The notes below the pieces were generated by a model, which saw only the letters and a program-made list of their open reading frames with translations, was not told the DNA's origin and searched no databases. Both the position numbers and the translations under genes were made by a program. This document shows, one piece after another, positions 31,579-39,383 of a stretch of DNA of 64,000 nucleotides. The stretch is taken from contig CAWEDP010000003.1 of NCBI GenBank assembly GCA_963807925.1, forward strand, positions 186,001 through 250,000. The letters run 5' to 3'. This stretch comes from CAWEDP01 sp963807925. GTDB taxonomy: Bacteria > Acidobacteriota > Vicinamibacteria > Vicinamibacterales > CAVVIG01. Position 1 is the first letter of the stretch. Every line of letters begins with the position of its first letter.

Positions 31579-32538
31579 GTGCACGCCCCACCTTTCAGCT
31601 CGCCCGAAGAGCTTCGGCCCCTCGGCATCGAGCTCGAATTCGCGCCGTGTGCGCTGTGCCGATCCGAAGCGTCCGATCCGGTGGTCGTCGGCTTCGATCG
31701 ACTTCACGGCCGGCCGGGACGCTTCCGCGTGGTCCGCTGCCGCGCCTGCGGCCTGATGCGCACCAATCCGCGTCCGACGATCGACTCGATGGCTCAGTAC
31801 TACCCGGAAGAGTACGAACCCTACCACCTGAGCGCCTTAGACGAGCCGGACCGCTGGCGCCGGATGGGACGATGGCTCGATCCGCTCGACGTGGCCACGC
31901 CGCCGCTGACACCGGGCGATCTGCTCGAAATCGGTTCGGCGAGTGGCAATTATATGCTCGACATGCAACGCCGCGGCTGGCGCGTGACCGGTGTGGAGTT
32001 CGATGCGAACGCCGCCGCGACGGCGGCCCGCCGCACGGGCTCGGTTGTCCGCACCGGCGATCTCCTGACGATAAGGTTCGCGCCCGAGTCGTTCGATCTG
32101 GTCTGCGGCTGGATGGTCTTCGAGCACGTGCACGATCCGGTGCGCGCGCTGGCCATGTGCCGGGAGTGGCTGCGTCCGGGCGGCTGGATCGCGTTGAGCG
32201 TGCCCGACGCGGGCAGCTGGCAGTTCCACCTGTTCGGCCACGCCTGGTTTGCGCTGCAGGTCCCGACGCACCTGTACCATTTCACGCGCCAGACGCTGCG
32301 GGCGACTCTTCTGTCGGCTGGATACGATCGGATTTCGATCAAGAATCAGCGGACGCTGTTCGACGTGGCCATGAGCCTGGCCTACGTGGCCGGGGACTGG
32401 TCGGACGCCTCTGCGGCGCCCGCCCAGCGGGCCGCGCGGTCGCTGGCGTCGCGGGCAGTCGCCCGCGCGGCCGGCACGCTGGCCGGACCGCTTCGCTGGA
32501 CCGGCCGCATCACGGCGTGGGCGCGCCGTTCGGGATAG
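31579..32538 (+). CDS. SAM-dependent methyltransferase with N-terminal zinc-ribbon-like segment
   Basis: The 319-residue protein begins with a four-cysteine segment, PCALCRSEASDP and later VRCRACGLMRTNPRP, resembling the zinc-binding start of sugar-associated methyltransferases. A class I Rossmann domain follows: LLEIGSASGNYMLDMQRRGW (motif I), the ESFDLVCGWMVFEHVHDPVRAL segment (motif IV) and a C-terminal region with HLYHFTRQTLRATLLSAGY typical of such proteins. It likely methylates a sugar or nucleotide sugar within the polysaccharide pathway. The start is GTG at 31579. A TACAAT at 31557-31562 could be a -10 box, without a clear -35. The polymerase-like gene starts 10 bases after its stop. 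Confidence 0.85.
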   Translation: MHAPPFSSPEELRPLGIELEFAPCALCRSEASDPVVVGFDRLHGRPGRFRVVRCRACGLMRTNPRPTIDSMAQYYPEEYEPYHLSALDEPDRWRRMGRWLDPLDVATPPLTPGDLLEIGSASGNYMLDMQRRGWRVTGVEFDANAAATAARRTGSVVRTGDLLTIRFAPESFDLVCGWMVFEHVHDPVRALAMCREWLRPGGWIALSVPDAGSWQFHLFGHAWFALQVPTHLYHFTRQTLRATLLSAGYDRISIKNQRTLFDVAMSLAYVAGDWSDASAAPAQRAARSLASRAVARAAGTLAGPLRWTGRITAWARRSG

Positions 32539-32548
32539 AGAAGGCGAG

Positions 32549-34105
32549 ATGATTCTTCCGGCGATCGCGGCTGGGTTGGTCTGCGCGGCGGTTGCGCTCC
32601 GCGACATGCTGAGCGGCGCCGACAATCCGTTCGCGCTCATGCGGAGCACGATTGCCGCGCTCTGGGCGGCCGGCTGGATGGTCTACGGCCTCAACATCGC
32701 GCACTTCCCCCCGCCGAGCACGACAGCGCTCCTGTATCTGCTGCTGGCCTCGGCCGTGAACGTGCTGATGATTCCGTCGCCGGCGAGCTGGCGCCGCCCG
32801 GAGGTCGGGCGCGGGTTCGAGCGCGGCCTCGAACGCTGGTACTTCGCCCTGCTGATCGTCGTGGCCTCCGCCGTCGTCTGCTGGGACGTCTGGAACGTGA
32901 TCGTCAAGCTGTCTGGCGGCGATCTCGCGCAGGCATTCATGCTGCACCGCGTCGATCGGACGAACCGGTCGGGCGCGTACGCCATTCCCGGCATCGAGGT
33001 GGCGCACGCGATCGCGGCAGCCACGGGCGCGCTCGGGTACGCGCTGTGGGCGCGAAATCGCAGCCGGGTCGGCGCGCTCGCTGCCTGCCTGGGCCTCGTG
33101 ACGATGATCACCTCCACCGGGCGCTGGGACGTCGTGGCGTACGGGCTGTGGTGCCTCGCCATTGACGTGGCATTCCGGCAACCGGCGGCGCACAAGGGGG
33201 CCGTCCTGGCTCAGCTGCGGCTCTTCGTCCTGCTGGCCATCTTCTTCGCGCTCCACGGGCGGCTGCTGGGTAAAACGGAATTCCTCGAACAGTTCGCCCG
33301 CGGGGCGTCGGCCGGTGCCGTGGCTTCGCTGAACGCCCCCGAGGCGCTCGGCTACAAACCCGGTGCGCCGGGTGCCCGGGCGCCAGGCGGCCGGCGGAAC
33401 GCGAATCAAGGGCGCCCCCGCGCCACCCCGAACGGCGTTCCCATTCCGGTTCCGCTCGATGCCTTTCCGCCGGGCGTTGTGGCAGGACCGGCGGCCGAAC
33501 CGGACGCGGACGAGCCCGAGCCCTGGTCGTCGCCGCTCGGCTGCGAACGGTGGGAATCGGCCGCCGACACGGCTCGCCGGGCCTTTGCCCGATTGTCCGG
33601 CGTGGAGACGATGTTCATCGTCTACTTCGGCGGGCCGTTCGCGGCCTTCGATCGTGCGCTCTGCGAGGATCGTCCGGCGGTGCGCGCCGTGCTGTTCTAC
33701 TGGCCGCGGAAGATCGCGACGGCGGTCGGCCTCCGGCGGCCCACCGCCACCTATGCCGTCGATCCGTTCATCGACATCGGGGTGCCGTACAACAATTTCA
33801 CCGTGATGTATCCGTTCTGGAGCGAGCTCGGGCCGATCGGCGCGGTGCTCGGCTGGATCCTGACCGCGGCGCTGCTGCGCCTGTTCATGGCCGCCGCCGT
33901 CGGCCGGGCGGGCACGTTCGGGGTCGCGGGGGTGGTGGCGGCGATCGCTCCGCTGACGATGGGGATCCGCGCCTTGTGGGGCAACACGTTCTTCGACGGA
34001 TCGCTCGTGATCTACGTCGGCGTGGCGGCGGGCTACTGGGTGGCCGCGCGGCTCGGGCGGCGCGGCCTCGAGGTCGAGCCGCCGGCGCTTGCGTCGACTC
34101 AGTAG
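32549..34105 (+). CDS. O-antigen polymerase-like membrane protein
   Basis: The 518-residue protein has about ten hydrophobic segments and the general layout of Wzy-type polymerases, which join repeat units on the periplasmic face. An arginine/tryptophan-containing stretch (STGRWDVVAYGLW) and the late FIDIGVPYNNFTVMYPFWSELGPIGAVLGW segment resemble the oligosaccharide repeat unit polymerase family. Between about residues 255 and 350 lies a long, soluble, Pro/Gly/Ala-rich insertion that looks disordered and then becomes a short acidic stretch. That insertion is unusual for the family. Position directly between glycosyltransferase and methyltransferase genes supports the assignment. Sequence similarity among polymerases is weak, so the call is tentative. 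Confidence 0.7.
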   Translation: MILPAIAAGLVCAAVALRDMLSGADNPFALMRSTIAALWAAGWMVYGLNIAHFPPPSTTALLYLLLASAVNVLMIPSPASWRRPEVGRGFERGLERWYFALLIVVASAVVCWDVWNVIVKLSGGDLAQAFMLHRVDRTNRSGAYAIPGIEVAHAIAAATGALGYALWARNRSRVGALAACLGLVTMITSTGRWDVVAYGLWCLAIDVAFRQPAAHKGAVLAQLRLFVLLAIFFALHGRLLGKTEFLEQFARGASAGAVASLNAPEALGYKPGAPGARAPGGRRNANQGRPRATPNGVPIPVPLDAFPPGVVAGPAAEPDADEPEPWSSPLGCERWESAADTARRAFARLSGVETMFIVYFGGPFAAFDRALCEDRPAVRAVLFYWPRKIATAVGLRRPTATYAVDPFIDIGVPYNNFTVMYPFWSELGPIGAVLGWILTAALLRLFMAAAVGRAGTFGVAGVVAAIAPLTMGIRALWGNTFFDGSLVIYVGVAAGYWVAARLGRRGLEVEPPALASTQ

Positions 34106-35058
34106 CCGGCGCGGCGCGTTCGCATCAGCGCGGCGCCCGCACGGTGGCCGACGTCGAGAACCAGCCGCAGGTACGCGGATCCGATCGACCCGAGCTCCCG
34201 AAACGATCCGCGCGCGGCTGCGTGCGCGATCCGGCTGCCGAACTCCAGGGCGGTAACGCCTACCAGCAGGCACGCCGACGGCGCGGCGTAGTGCTTGAAC
34301 CCGTACAGCAGACGACTCCGCAACAGATAGAACAACCGTTGAGCCTGCGCCTGCCCGCTCGACACGCCTCCGTGGTGACAGGCGGAGGCGTCTGAGATGT
34401 ACACCGATCGGAACCCGAGCTGCCTCGCCCTGAGCGAGAAGTCCACCTCCTCGAAGTAGACGAAGAACCGTTCGTCGAACCCGCGCAGGCGCTCGAACAA
34501 CGATCGGCGCACCAGGAAGAAGGCGCCGATGATCTGGTCGACCTCGCGCGTCTGCCGGCATTCATCGGCCGACATCAGGTGCGGCGGGAACAGACGCGGC
34601 CACACGTCCGCGAGACCGGTCGCCTGGCCGAAGAACGTCGAGAGCGTGGGAAAGCGCGCGCACGAGGTGACTGCTTCTCCGCGCTCGTTGACCAGGTGGA
34701 CGCCGGCGATGCCGACCTCCGCATTGGGCGGCGCCTCCATGAAGGCAAGCGGCATCGACAACGAGTGGCCGAACACGGCCGTGTCGGGATTCAGGAACAG
34801 GAGATAGTCCGCCCGGGATCCTGCTGCGCCCTGGTTGCACGCTGCGGCGAATCCCCGGTTCTCGCCGTTGCGATCCAGGGTCACCGGCAACGGGCCGTTC
34901 TCGAGGTCCTCGCACGATCGGTCCGAGGACGCGTTGTCCACCACCACGATGCGCTCGATGGAGAACGACGAGCGATCCAGGCTCTTCAGGGATCGGATGC
35001 ACGCGCGCAGCGCGTCGCCGGTATTCCAGTTGACGATGACGATGTCGACCGATGGCAT
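34099..35058 (-). CDS. Glycosyltransferase family 2 (rhamnosyltransferase-like)
   Basis: The 319-residue protein has a GT-A fold: VDIVIVNWNTGDALRACIRSL, IVVVDNASSDRS, NRGFAAACNQGA and YLLFLNPDTAVFG, the DxD-like NPDT loop of WbbL-type rhamnosyltransferases. A later segment, IIGAFFLVRRSLFERLRGFDERFFVYFEEVDFSLRARQLGF, is also characteristic. A C-terminal hydrophobic stretch may associate with the membrane. I chose the ATG at 35058 (MPSVDIV), which puts the conserved strand at the start; a longer reading frame upstream adds only Arg-rich sequence. Its last 7 bases overlap the end of the polymerase-like gene, and its first bases overlap the most upstream start of the divergent gene at 35052. Confidence 0.9.
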   Translation of the reverse strand: MPSVDIVIVNWNTGDALRACIRSLKSLDRSSFSIERIVVVDNASSDRSCEDLENGPLPVTLDRNGENRGFAAACNQGAAGSRADYLLFLNPDTAVFGHSLSMPLAFMEAPPNAEVGIAGVHLVNERGEAVTSCARFPTLSTFFGQATGLADVWPRLFPPHLMSADECRQTREVDQIIGAFFLVRRSLFERLRGFDERFFVYFEEVDFSLRARQLGFRSVYISDASACHHGGVSSGQAQAQRLFYLLRSRLLYGFKHYAAPSACLLVGVTALEFGSRIAHAAARGSFRELGSIGSAYLRLVLDVGHRAGAALMRTRRAGY

Positions 35059-37184
35059 GCGCGCGGGATGATGCGCTACACTGCCACACCTTGCTGCCCG
35101 TCGCAACACGCGCCGCGGTCCACCCCGACGGCGACGCGCGACCCGACACCGCACGGCATCCGTGGCTCGATCGTACGCGGACGAGCGCCCTCATCGTGCT
35201 CGCGGCGGCTCTGGTCGTGGTTCCCGGGCCGTACGGCTCGTCGTTCGCGGGTCCGCCGCTCGGCGCGTCCGGAAGAGTCGCGCTGGCGATCGTGTTCGGG
35301 TCGTGGCTATGGTCGCGATTTCTGCCCTCCGCGCGAGGGCCTGCGTGGCGCACGCACGCGCTACTCCTCGGGCTGGTGGCGCTCAAGGTTCTGCTGGCGG
35401 CGGTCTCGGTCCCCGCCGGGTGGCGCGGCCAGTATGCGTTTCTCGATCAGCGGGGACAATGGCACTCCGCCGAATTCTTCTGGCGTTTCTCGCGGCATCG
35501 GTTTCGGATCGATCCGACACCGGCGCTGCCGCAGCCGGCGTCCGATCTGCACTTCCTGAACGACATCCCGAGCTACGGGTATCCGCCGTATTCGGCGGTC
35601 CGGCGCGACGTGGAATTTCCGCTGACGGTGACATGGACCGGATATGTGGATGTCGATGCGGCCCTTCCGGTCCGGCTGTCCGGGACGAGCGCGGGCGCCC
35701 TGACCGCGCAGATCGACGGCCGCGACGCCGGAGCGTTGAACGCGCGGGACCTCGTGCTTGCGCCAGGCGAGCACGTCATCCGCATTCGATACGACAAGCC
35801 GGCGGGCGAACCGCCGCGGGTGGCGGCGCTGCTCACCGGCACCGGGACCGGCCGCTCCCTCGTCGTCGCTCCACGCCCCGGCCCGGCGCCGACGACGCGT
35901 CCCGTGGCGCCGCTCGGCTCGGCGCTGGTGTGGATCGGCCTCGGTCTGGCGGCCTCGGCGTTCGTGCACGCCTCGTTGCGGCGTCCCTGGCGCTCGTCAG
36001 CCAATGTCGTCGCCGCTCTGGGGTTGGCGTCGTCCGCCCTGGTGATCGTCTGGACCCTGCGGCTCGCCATCGCAATGCTGGGCGTCACCCTGTTCCTGCA
36101 CGGCGGCGGCGACCCGCTCGTGTATGCGAGCGACGCCAGAGATATCCTCCTGCACGGGCTGCTGAATCTCCGCGGCGCCGAGGTCGGGCAGGCGCAGCCT
36201 TTCTACCACTACCCCTTCTATCCCTATCTCCTTGCGGCTGCGCACGCGCTCGTCGGCGACGACGGGTCGACGATCTTCCTCGTGAACGGATTTGCCCTCG
36301 CGCTGCTTCCGTGGCTGTTCTGGCGCCTGGGTTGGCGGGCGCTGTCGCCGGTGGCCGCGGTGTGGGCTTTTGCGAGCCTGGTCGCGTTCATCGCGTGGTA
36401 CTGCTGGCCGATTGCGGCGTTCGAGGAGCCCTCGTTCACCGACGTCGTGTTCGTCGCCCTCGTGTTCGCTGCCGTGGTTGGACTCGCCCGAGCCTACGAC
36501 TCGCCGACCCCCGGCCGCCTGTTGTGCGCCGGGATTCTCACCGGCATCGGATGCGCCACGCGGCCCTCGCTGGCGATCTTCGTGCCAATGGCGGCGATCT
36601 CGATGTGGTGGTGGGTAGGCCGGGCGCTGGGACGCTGGATCGCGGCAGGCACGTGGTTCGCGGCCGGTGTGCTCGGCGCCCTGCTGCCCTTCGCGGTGCG
36701 TAATCTTTTGGCTGCCCGACAGGTCGTTCTGCTCGTCAACTCGTGGATTCAGATTCCCTATTTCCTCGTGCCGCCCGAAGCGCCGGTCAAGCCGGGACTG
36801 GAAGCCGGAATCCCTGGTCTGGGCCAGTCGTTGCGGCTGGCGGGCGCCATCGTCATGAGCGACCCGGCAGGGGCGCTGTGGGTCGAGACGCGAAAGCTGC
36901 TGTTCACGCTGGGGTGGGCAGGATTCGGGCCGGCCGGACTCGAGGGCCACACGGCGCTGGTGATTCTGCCTGCGCTGTTCGTTGTCGCCGCCTGGCGGTG
37001 TCGGATTCCACGGAATGTGCTGGCCGCGGTCGCCGTGTTCGCCCTCTCGCACATCGCCGCGATGATCGTGGCCGCGCCGTGGACGTACCACCTGAAATCG
37101 ATTCTCCCGCTGCACGCGGCGTTTCTGTTCGGGTCGGCCTATCTGCTCGAGGGGTCGAGGCCACGGCGCCGCGTCGGGTCCTGA
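35052..37184 (+). CDS. Multi-pass membrane glycosyltransferase (GT-C type) with inserted beta domain
   Basis: The 710-residue protein has about a dozen membrane segments. After two N-terminal segments, residues about 180-280 form a soluble beta-rich domain (VTWTGYVDVDAALPVRLSG, AQIDGRDAGALN, GEHVIRIRYDKPAG) that resembles PA14-like sugar-binding folds. The remaining membrane region includes YHYPFYPYLLAAAHAL and GIGCATRPSLAIF, similar to lipid-linked-sugar transferases of the GT39/PMT type. It would act on the periplasmic side of the polysaccharide pathway. The start is uncertain: ATG 35052 overlaps the divergent gene start, while TTG 35091 would leave room for a promoter. Confidence 0.72.
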   Translation: MACARDDALHCHTLLPVATRAAVHPDGDARPDTARHPWLDRTRTSALIVLAAALVVVPGPYGSSFAGPPLGASGRVALAIVFGSWLWSRFLPSARGPAWRTHALLLGLVALKVLLAAVSVPAGWRGQYAFLDQRGQWHSAEFFWRFSRHRFRIDPTPALPQPASDLHFLNDIPSYGYPPYSAVRRDVEFPLTVTWTGYVDVDAALPVRLSGTSAGALTAQIDGRDAGALNARDLVLAPGEHVIRIRYDKPAGEPPRVAALLTGTGTGRSLVVAPRPGPAPTTRPVAPLGSALVWIGLGLAASAFVHASLRRPWRSSANVVAALGLASSALVIVWTLRLAIAMLGVTLFLHGGGDPLVYASDARDILLHGLLNLRGAEVGQAQPFYHYPFYPYLLAAAHALVGDDGSTIFLVNGFALALLPWLFWRLGWRALSPVAAVWAFASLVAFIAWYCWPIAAFEEPSFTDVVFVALVFAAVVGLARAYDSPTPGRLLCAGILTGIGCATRPSLAIFVPMAAISMWWWVGRALGRWIAAGTWFAAGVLGALLPFAVRNLLAARQVVLLVNSWIQIPYFLVPPEAPVKPGLEAGIPGLGQSLRLAGAIVMSDPAGALWVETRKLLFTLGWAGFGPAGLEGHTALVILPALFVVAAWRCRIPRNVLAAVAVFALSHIAAMIVAAPWTYHLKSILPLHAAFLFGSAYLLEGSRPRRRVGS

Positions 37185-37197
37185 GCGGCTGTTCACG

Positions 37198-37848
37198 ATG
37201 GACGCGCCACAGAACTACTTCGCCACCCGTTTCACGCGCGACCCTCGCCGGGAGGCGCTGTGGACGCATCTGACGCGGTTCCTCGCGAGGTACGTTCCGC
37301 CCGAGGCGGCGGTCCTCGAGCTCGGCGCGGGGTACTGCTATTTCATCAACAACGTGCGCGGCCGGCGGCGCGTGGCCGTCGACGTGAGCCCCGACGCCGT
37401 CCGGTCGGCAGCGCCCGGCGTCGAAGCCGTGCGGGCCGACGCGCTGGATTTTCTCGCGGCCGTGCCGGACCGGACGTTCGACTTCGTGTTCGCCAGCAAC
37501 TTCCTCGAGCACTTCGAGTGGCCGGCCCTGACGTCCATGATTGCGGACCTGCGCCGCGTCCTGGGCGATGGCGGCCGCCTCTGTCTCGTGCAGCCGAACT
37601 TCCGGCTCGCGCCCCGCCGCTACTTCGACGACTACACGCATCGGACGGTGTTTTCCGACGTCTCGCTGGTCGACTGGCTCGAAGCCTCGGGATTCCGCGT
37701 GCTGGAATGCCAGCCGCGGTTCCTGCCGCTCACCGTGCGCAGCCGTCTCGGTGGGTTCGCCTTCCTCGTGCCGCTGTACTTGAGATTGCCGTGGCGTCCA
37801 TTCGCGGGCCAGATGTTCGTCCTCGCCGAACGTCGTCGATCCAGCTGA
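37198..37848 (+). CDS. SAM-dependent methyltransferase
   Basis: The 216-residue class I methyltransferase shows motif I in VLELGAGYCYFINNV, then RVAVDVSPDAV (motif II), VRADALDFLAAVPDRTFDFVFASNFLEHF (motifs III-IV) and the LRRVLGDGGRLCLVQPNFRLAPRRYFDDYTHRTVF segment. The LEHF after motif IV is common in sugar- or lipid-linked methyltransferases. It starts 13 bases after the membrane glycosyltransferase and probably shares its message, so a sugar of the same polysaccharide is the likely substrate. No signal peptide is seen. The ATG at 37198 gives a compact protein without extra N-terminal residues. Confidence 0.85.
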   Translation: MDAPQNYFATRFTRDPRREALWTHLTRFLARYVPPEAAVLELGAGYCYFINNVRGRRRVAVDVSPDAVRSAAPGVEAVRADALDFLAAVPDRTFDFVFASNFLEHFEWPALTSMIADLRRVLGDGGRLCLVQPNFRLAPRRYFDDYTHRTVFSDVSLVDWLEASGFRVLECQPRFLPLTVRSRLGGFAFLVPLYLRLPWRPFAGQMFVLAERRRSS

Positions 37849-38195
37849 AGCGACCCGCACACGGGTCACAACAAAAAAACGGCTTGCTGCGCCGTACCCC
37901 GGCTATACTCCCTCCTCCGCGTCGCGAGCGTTGCCCTTTCGGCCGCGAGCGATCGCACCCCTGTGAGGTCTCGTGCCCACCAGCGTTGATGTTGACAAAT
38001 AGTGATGCCGGACGGCCGTCGCGGTAACCGGAACCAACGGAGGCGGCATCCGTCTCAGGGATCGATAGGGTCGGGCGTTGAAATCGCGCCAGGATGGGCC
38101 GCTCGCACGAGCGGTATGGGAATGCCGAAGCTCCCTCTAGTGCCCCGGGGCGTCGGCTTGGGGTCCAGGGGCCCAAAGGCTTAGAGGACAAACCA
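37849..38195 (+). other. Non-coding region with leader of the secreted surface protein
   Basis: No supported gene lies in these 347 bases. A TATACT at about 37902-37907 has no good -35 box. TTGACA at 37992-37997 has no matching -10 at 16-18 bases. The better candidate is the ECF-type pair at 38030-38056. Closer to the gene there is a 6-bp hairpin, CCGCTC-GCAC-GAGCGG (about 38099-38114), and the palindrome GCCCCGGGGC near 38142. The ribosome-binding site AGAGGA lies at 38183-38188. I do not recognise a known riboswitch. Confidence 0.45.
38030..38056 (+). promoter_or_regulatory. Candidate ECF-sigma promoter
   Basis: GGAAC (38030-38034) and CGTCTC (38051-38056) are separated by 16 bases. This resembles the GGAAC / CGTCTA-type elements recognised by extracytoplasmic-function sigma factors. 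It would place the transcript start near 38063 and give a leader of about 130 bases for the secreted protein gene. Evidence is pattern only. Confidence 0.35.
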
Positions 38196-39326
38196 ATGGT
38201 CAACACCTTCAAATCGATCACGGCGATAGGCCTGGGGCTGGCAGTCGCCCTCATCCCCTTCACCGCCGGCGCCCAGCAGAACGCGCCGGCGCCGGGGTCG
38301 TTCGACAAGATGGACCAGGCCGCGATCCAGCGTTCCTGGGAAATCCAGAACGAGGTCGCCAGGATTGCGGGCTCCAAGGACGCATTCATCGACCAGTTGA
38401 TCAAGGACTGGGCGGCCGTTCTCGATCCGAACAAGTACGAGAATCTGAACGCCGAGCTGGGGCCGATGATGCAGGCGGCAACGCCGTGGCAGTTGTACGC
38501 CGCCTCGCTGGTGGGCGACTTCAAGGGCATGATCCAGGTGCTCCTCGGCAAGGCGAGCCCGGGCACCTACATCAACGCCCTCAGCAGACCACAGCCGAAG
38601 GTCGCGCCGGCGGTCGGCGTGGACGCCCTGGGAAGCGGGACCGACTCGCTCGTCTTCACGCCCATTCCTCCGTGCCGCATCGTCGACACGCGGGGCACCG
38701 GCGCGCGCACGGGCGCCTTGTTTCCCGGCACTCCGAGGAGTTTCGACCTGACGACTACCGCGTTCACCAAGGGCCAGGGCGGCTCCACGTCCTGCACCGG
38801 GTTGCCCTCGTTCAGCTACTACGCATGGTCCGCGAATATCACGGTCGCCGGGTACACGGGGGATGGAGGCATCCAGGCGTACGGGTTCTCGGGCCCTGTG
38901 CCGGCCACGAGCGTCATCAACTACTTCGCCGGTTCGTACGCCATTGCCAACTCCGGGACGCTGACGGGCTGCTACGGCTGCGGCGACGACATCACACTCC
39001 TGGCCTTCGGCGCGCCGACGCACGTCATCGTGGACGTGATGGGGTACTACCAGAACGCCGGCGGGTTCGCGGGCGGCGTGGTCACCCGTCTGGCGGGGAC
39101 CACCACCAATGTTCTCGCCGGCGGCTTCAATTTCATCACCGGCGGAGTATGTCCGGCCGGCACGGTGCTGATCAGCGGATCGCAGACCAACAGCGGAATC
39201 GGCACGATCAACACGTCGGACCACTTCGTCACGAACAACTCCACGCAGTGGTACGAATACATCAAGAACGTCGGCGCCTCCACCGAAACGGTCACGGTGT
39301 ACTCGGCCTGCATGGACGTTCACTGA
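38196..39326 (+). CDS. Secreted surface protein with PCRxxDTR beta domain
   Basis: The 376-residue protein has a signal peptide (VNTFKSITAIGLGLAVALIPFTAGA, cleaved near 26). A helical region follows to about residue 140 (KDAFIDQLIKDWAAVLDPNKYENL). From about 148 there is a beta domain that starts with FTPIPPCRIVDTRG and FPGTPRSFDL, with paired cysteines (SCTGLPS, GCYGCGDD). This PCR-x2-DTR domain recurs on secreted proteins of Acidobacteriota and some actinobacteria; its function is unknown and sometimes assumed to be surface attachment. The start at 38196 is set by AGAGGA 7 bases upstream. It lies in the middle of the polysaccharide locus, which suggests an envelope role. Confidence 0.8.
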   Translation: MVNTFKSITAIGLGLAVALIPFTAGAQQNAPAPGSFDKMDQAAIQRSWEIQNEVARIAGSKDAFIDQLIKDWAAVLDPNKYENLNAELGPMMQAATPWQLYAASLVGDFKGMIQVLLGKASPGTYINALSRPQPKVAPAVGVDALGSGTDSLVFTPIPPCRIVDTRGTGARTGALFPGTPRSFDLTTTAFTKGQGGSTSCTGLPSFSYYAWSANITVAGYTGDGGIQAYGFSGPVPATSVINYFAGSYAIANSGTLTGCYGCGDDITLLAFGAPTHVIVDVMGYYQNAGGFAGGVVTRLAGTTTNVLAGGFNFITGGVCPAGTVLISGSQTNSGIGTINTSDHFVTNNSTQWYEYIKNVGASTETVTVYSACMDVH

Positions 39327-39352
39327 CAGGCTTCGCCGCTCAGGCGGGTCGT

Positions 39353-39383
39353 GCGCCGGCCTGCGTCTACCGCAGGCCGGCGC
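39353..39383. terminator. Perfect 13-bp inverted repeat between convergent genes
   Basis: Arms 39353-39365 and 39371-39383 (GCGCCGGCCTGCG and its complement) enclose a 5-base loop. The hairpin lies between the secreted protein gene and the flippase gene, which converge here. The flippase TAG stop (39367-39369) sits in the loop. No T-run follows on either strand, so it may stop transcription weakly or in both directions rather than act as a standard terminator. Confidence 0.6.

Noticed and set aside
37992..37997. TTGACA as a promoter for the secreted surface protein
   Set aside because: There is no -10-like hexamer at 16-18 bases; the ECF-type pair downstream fits better.
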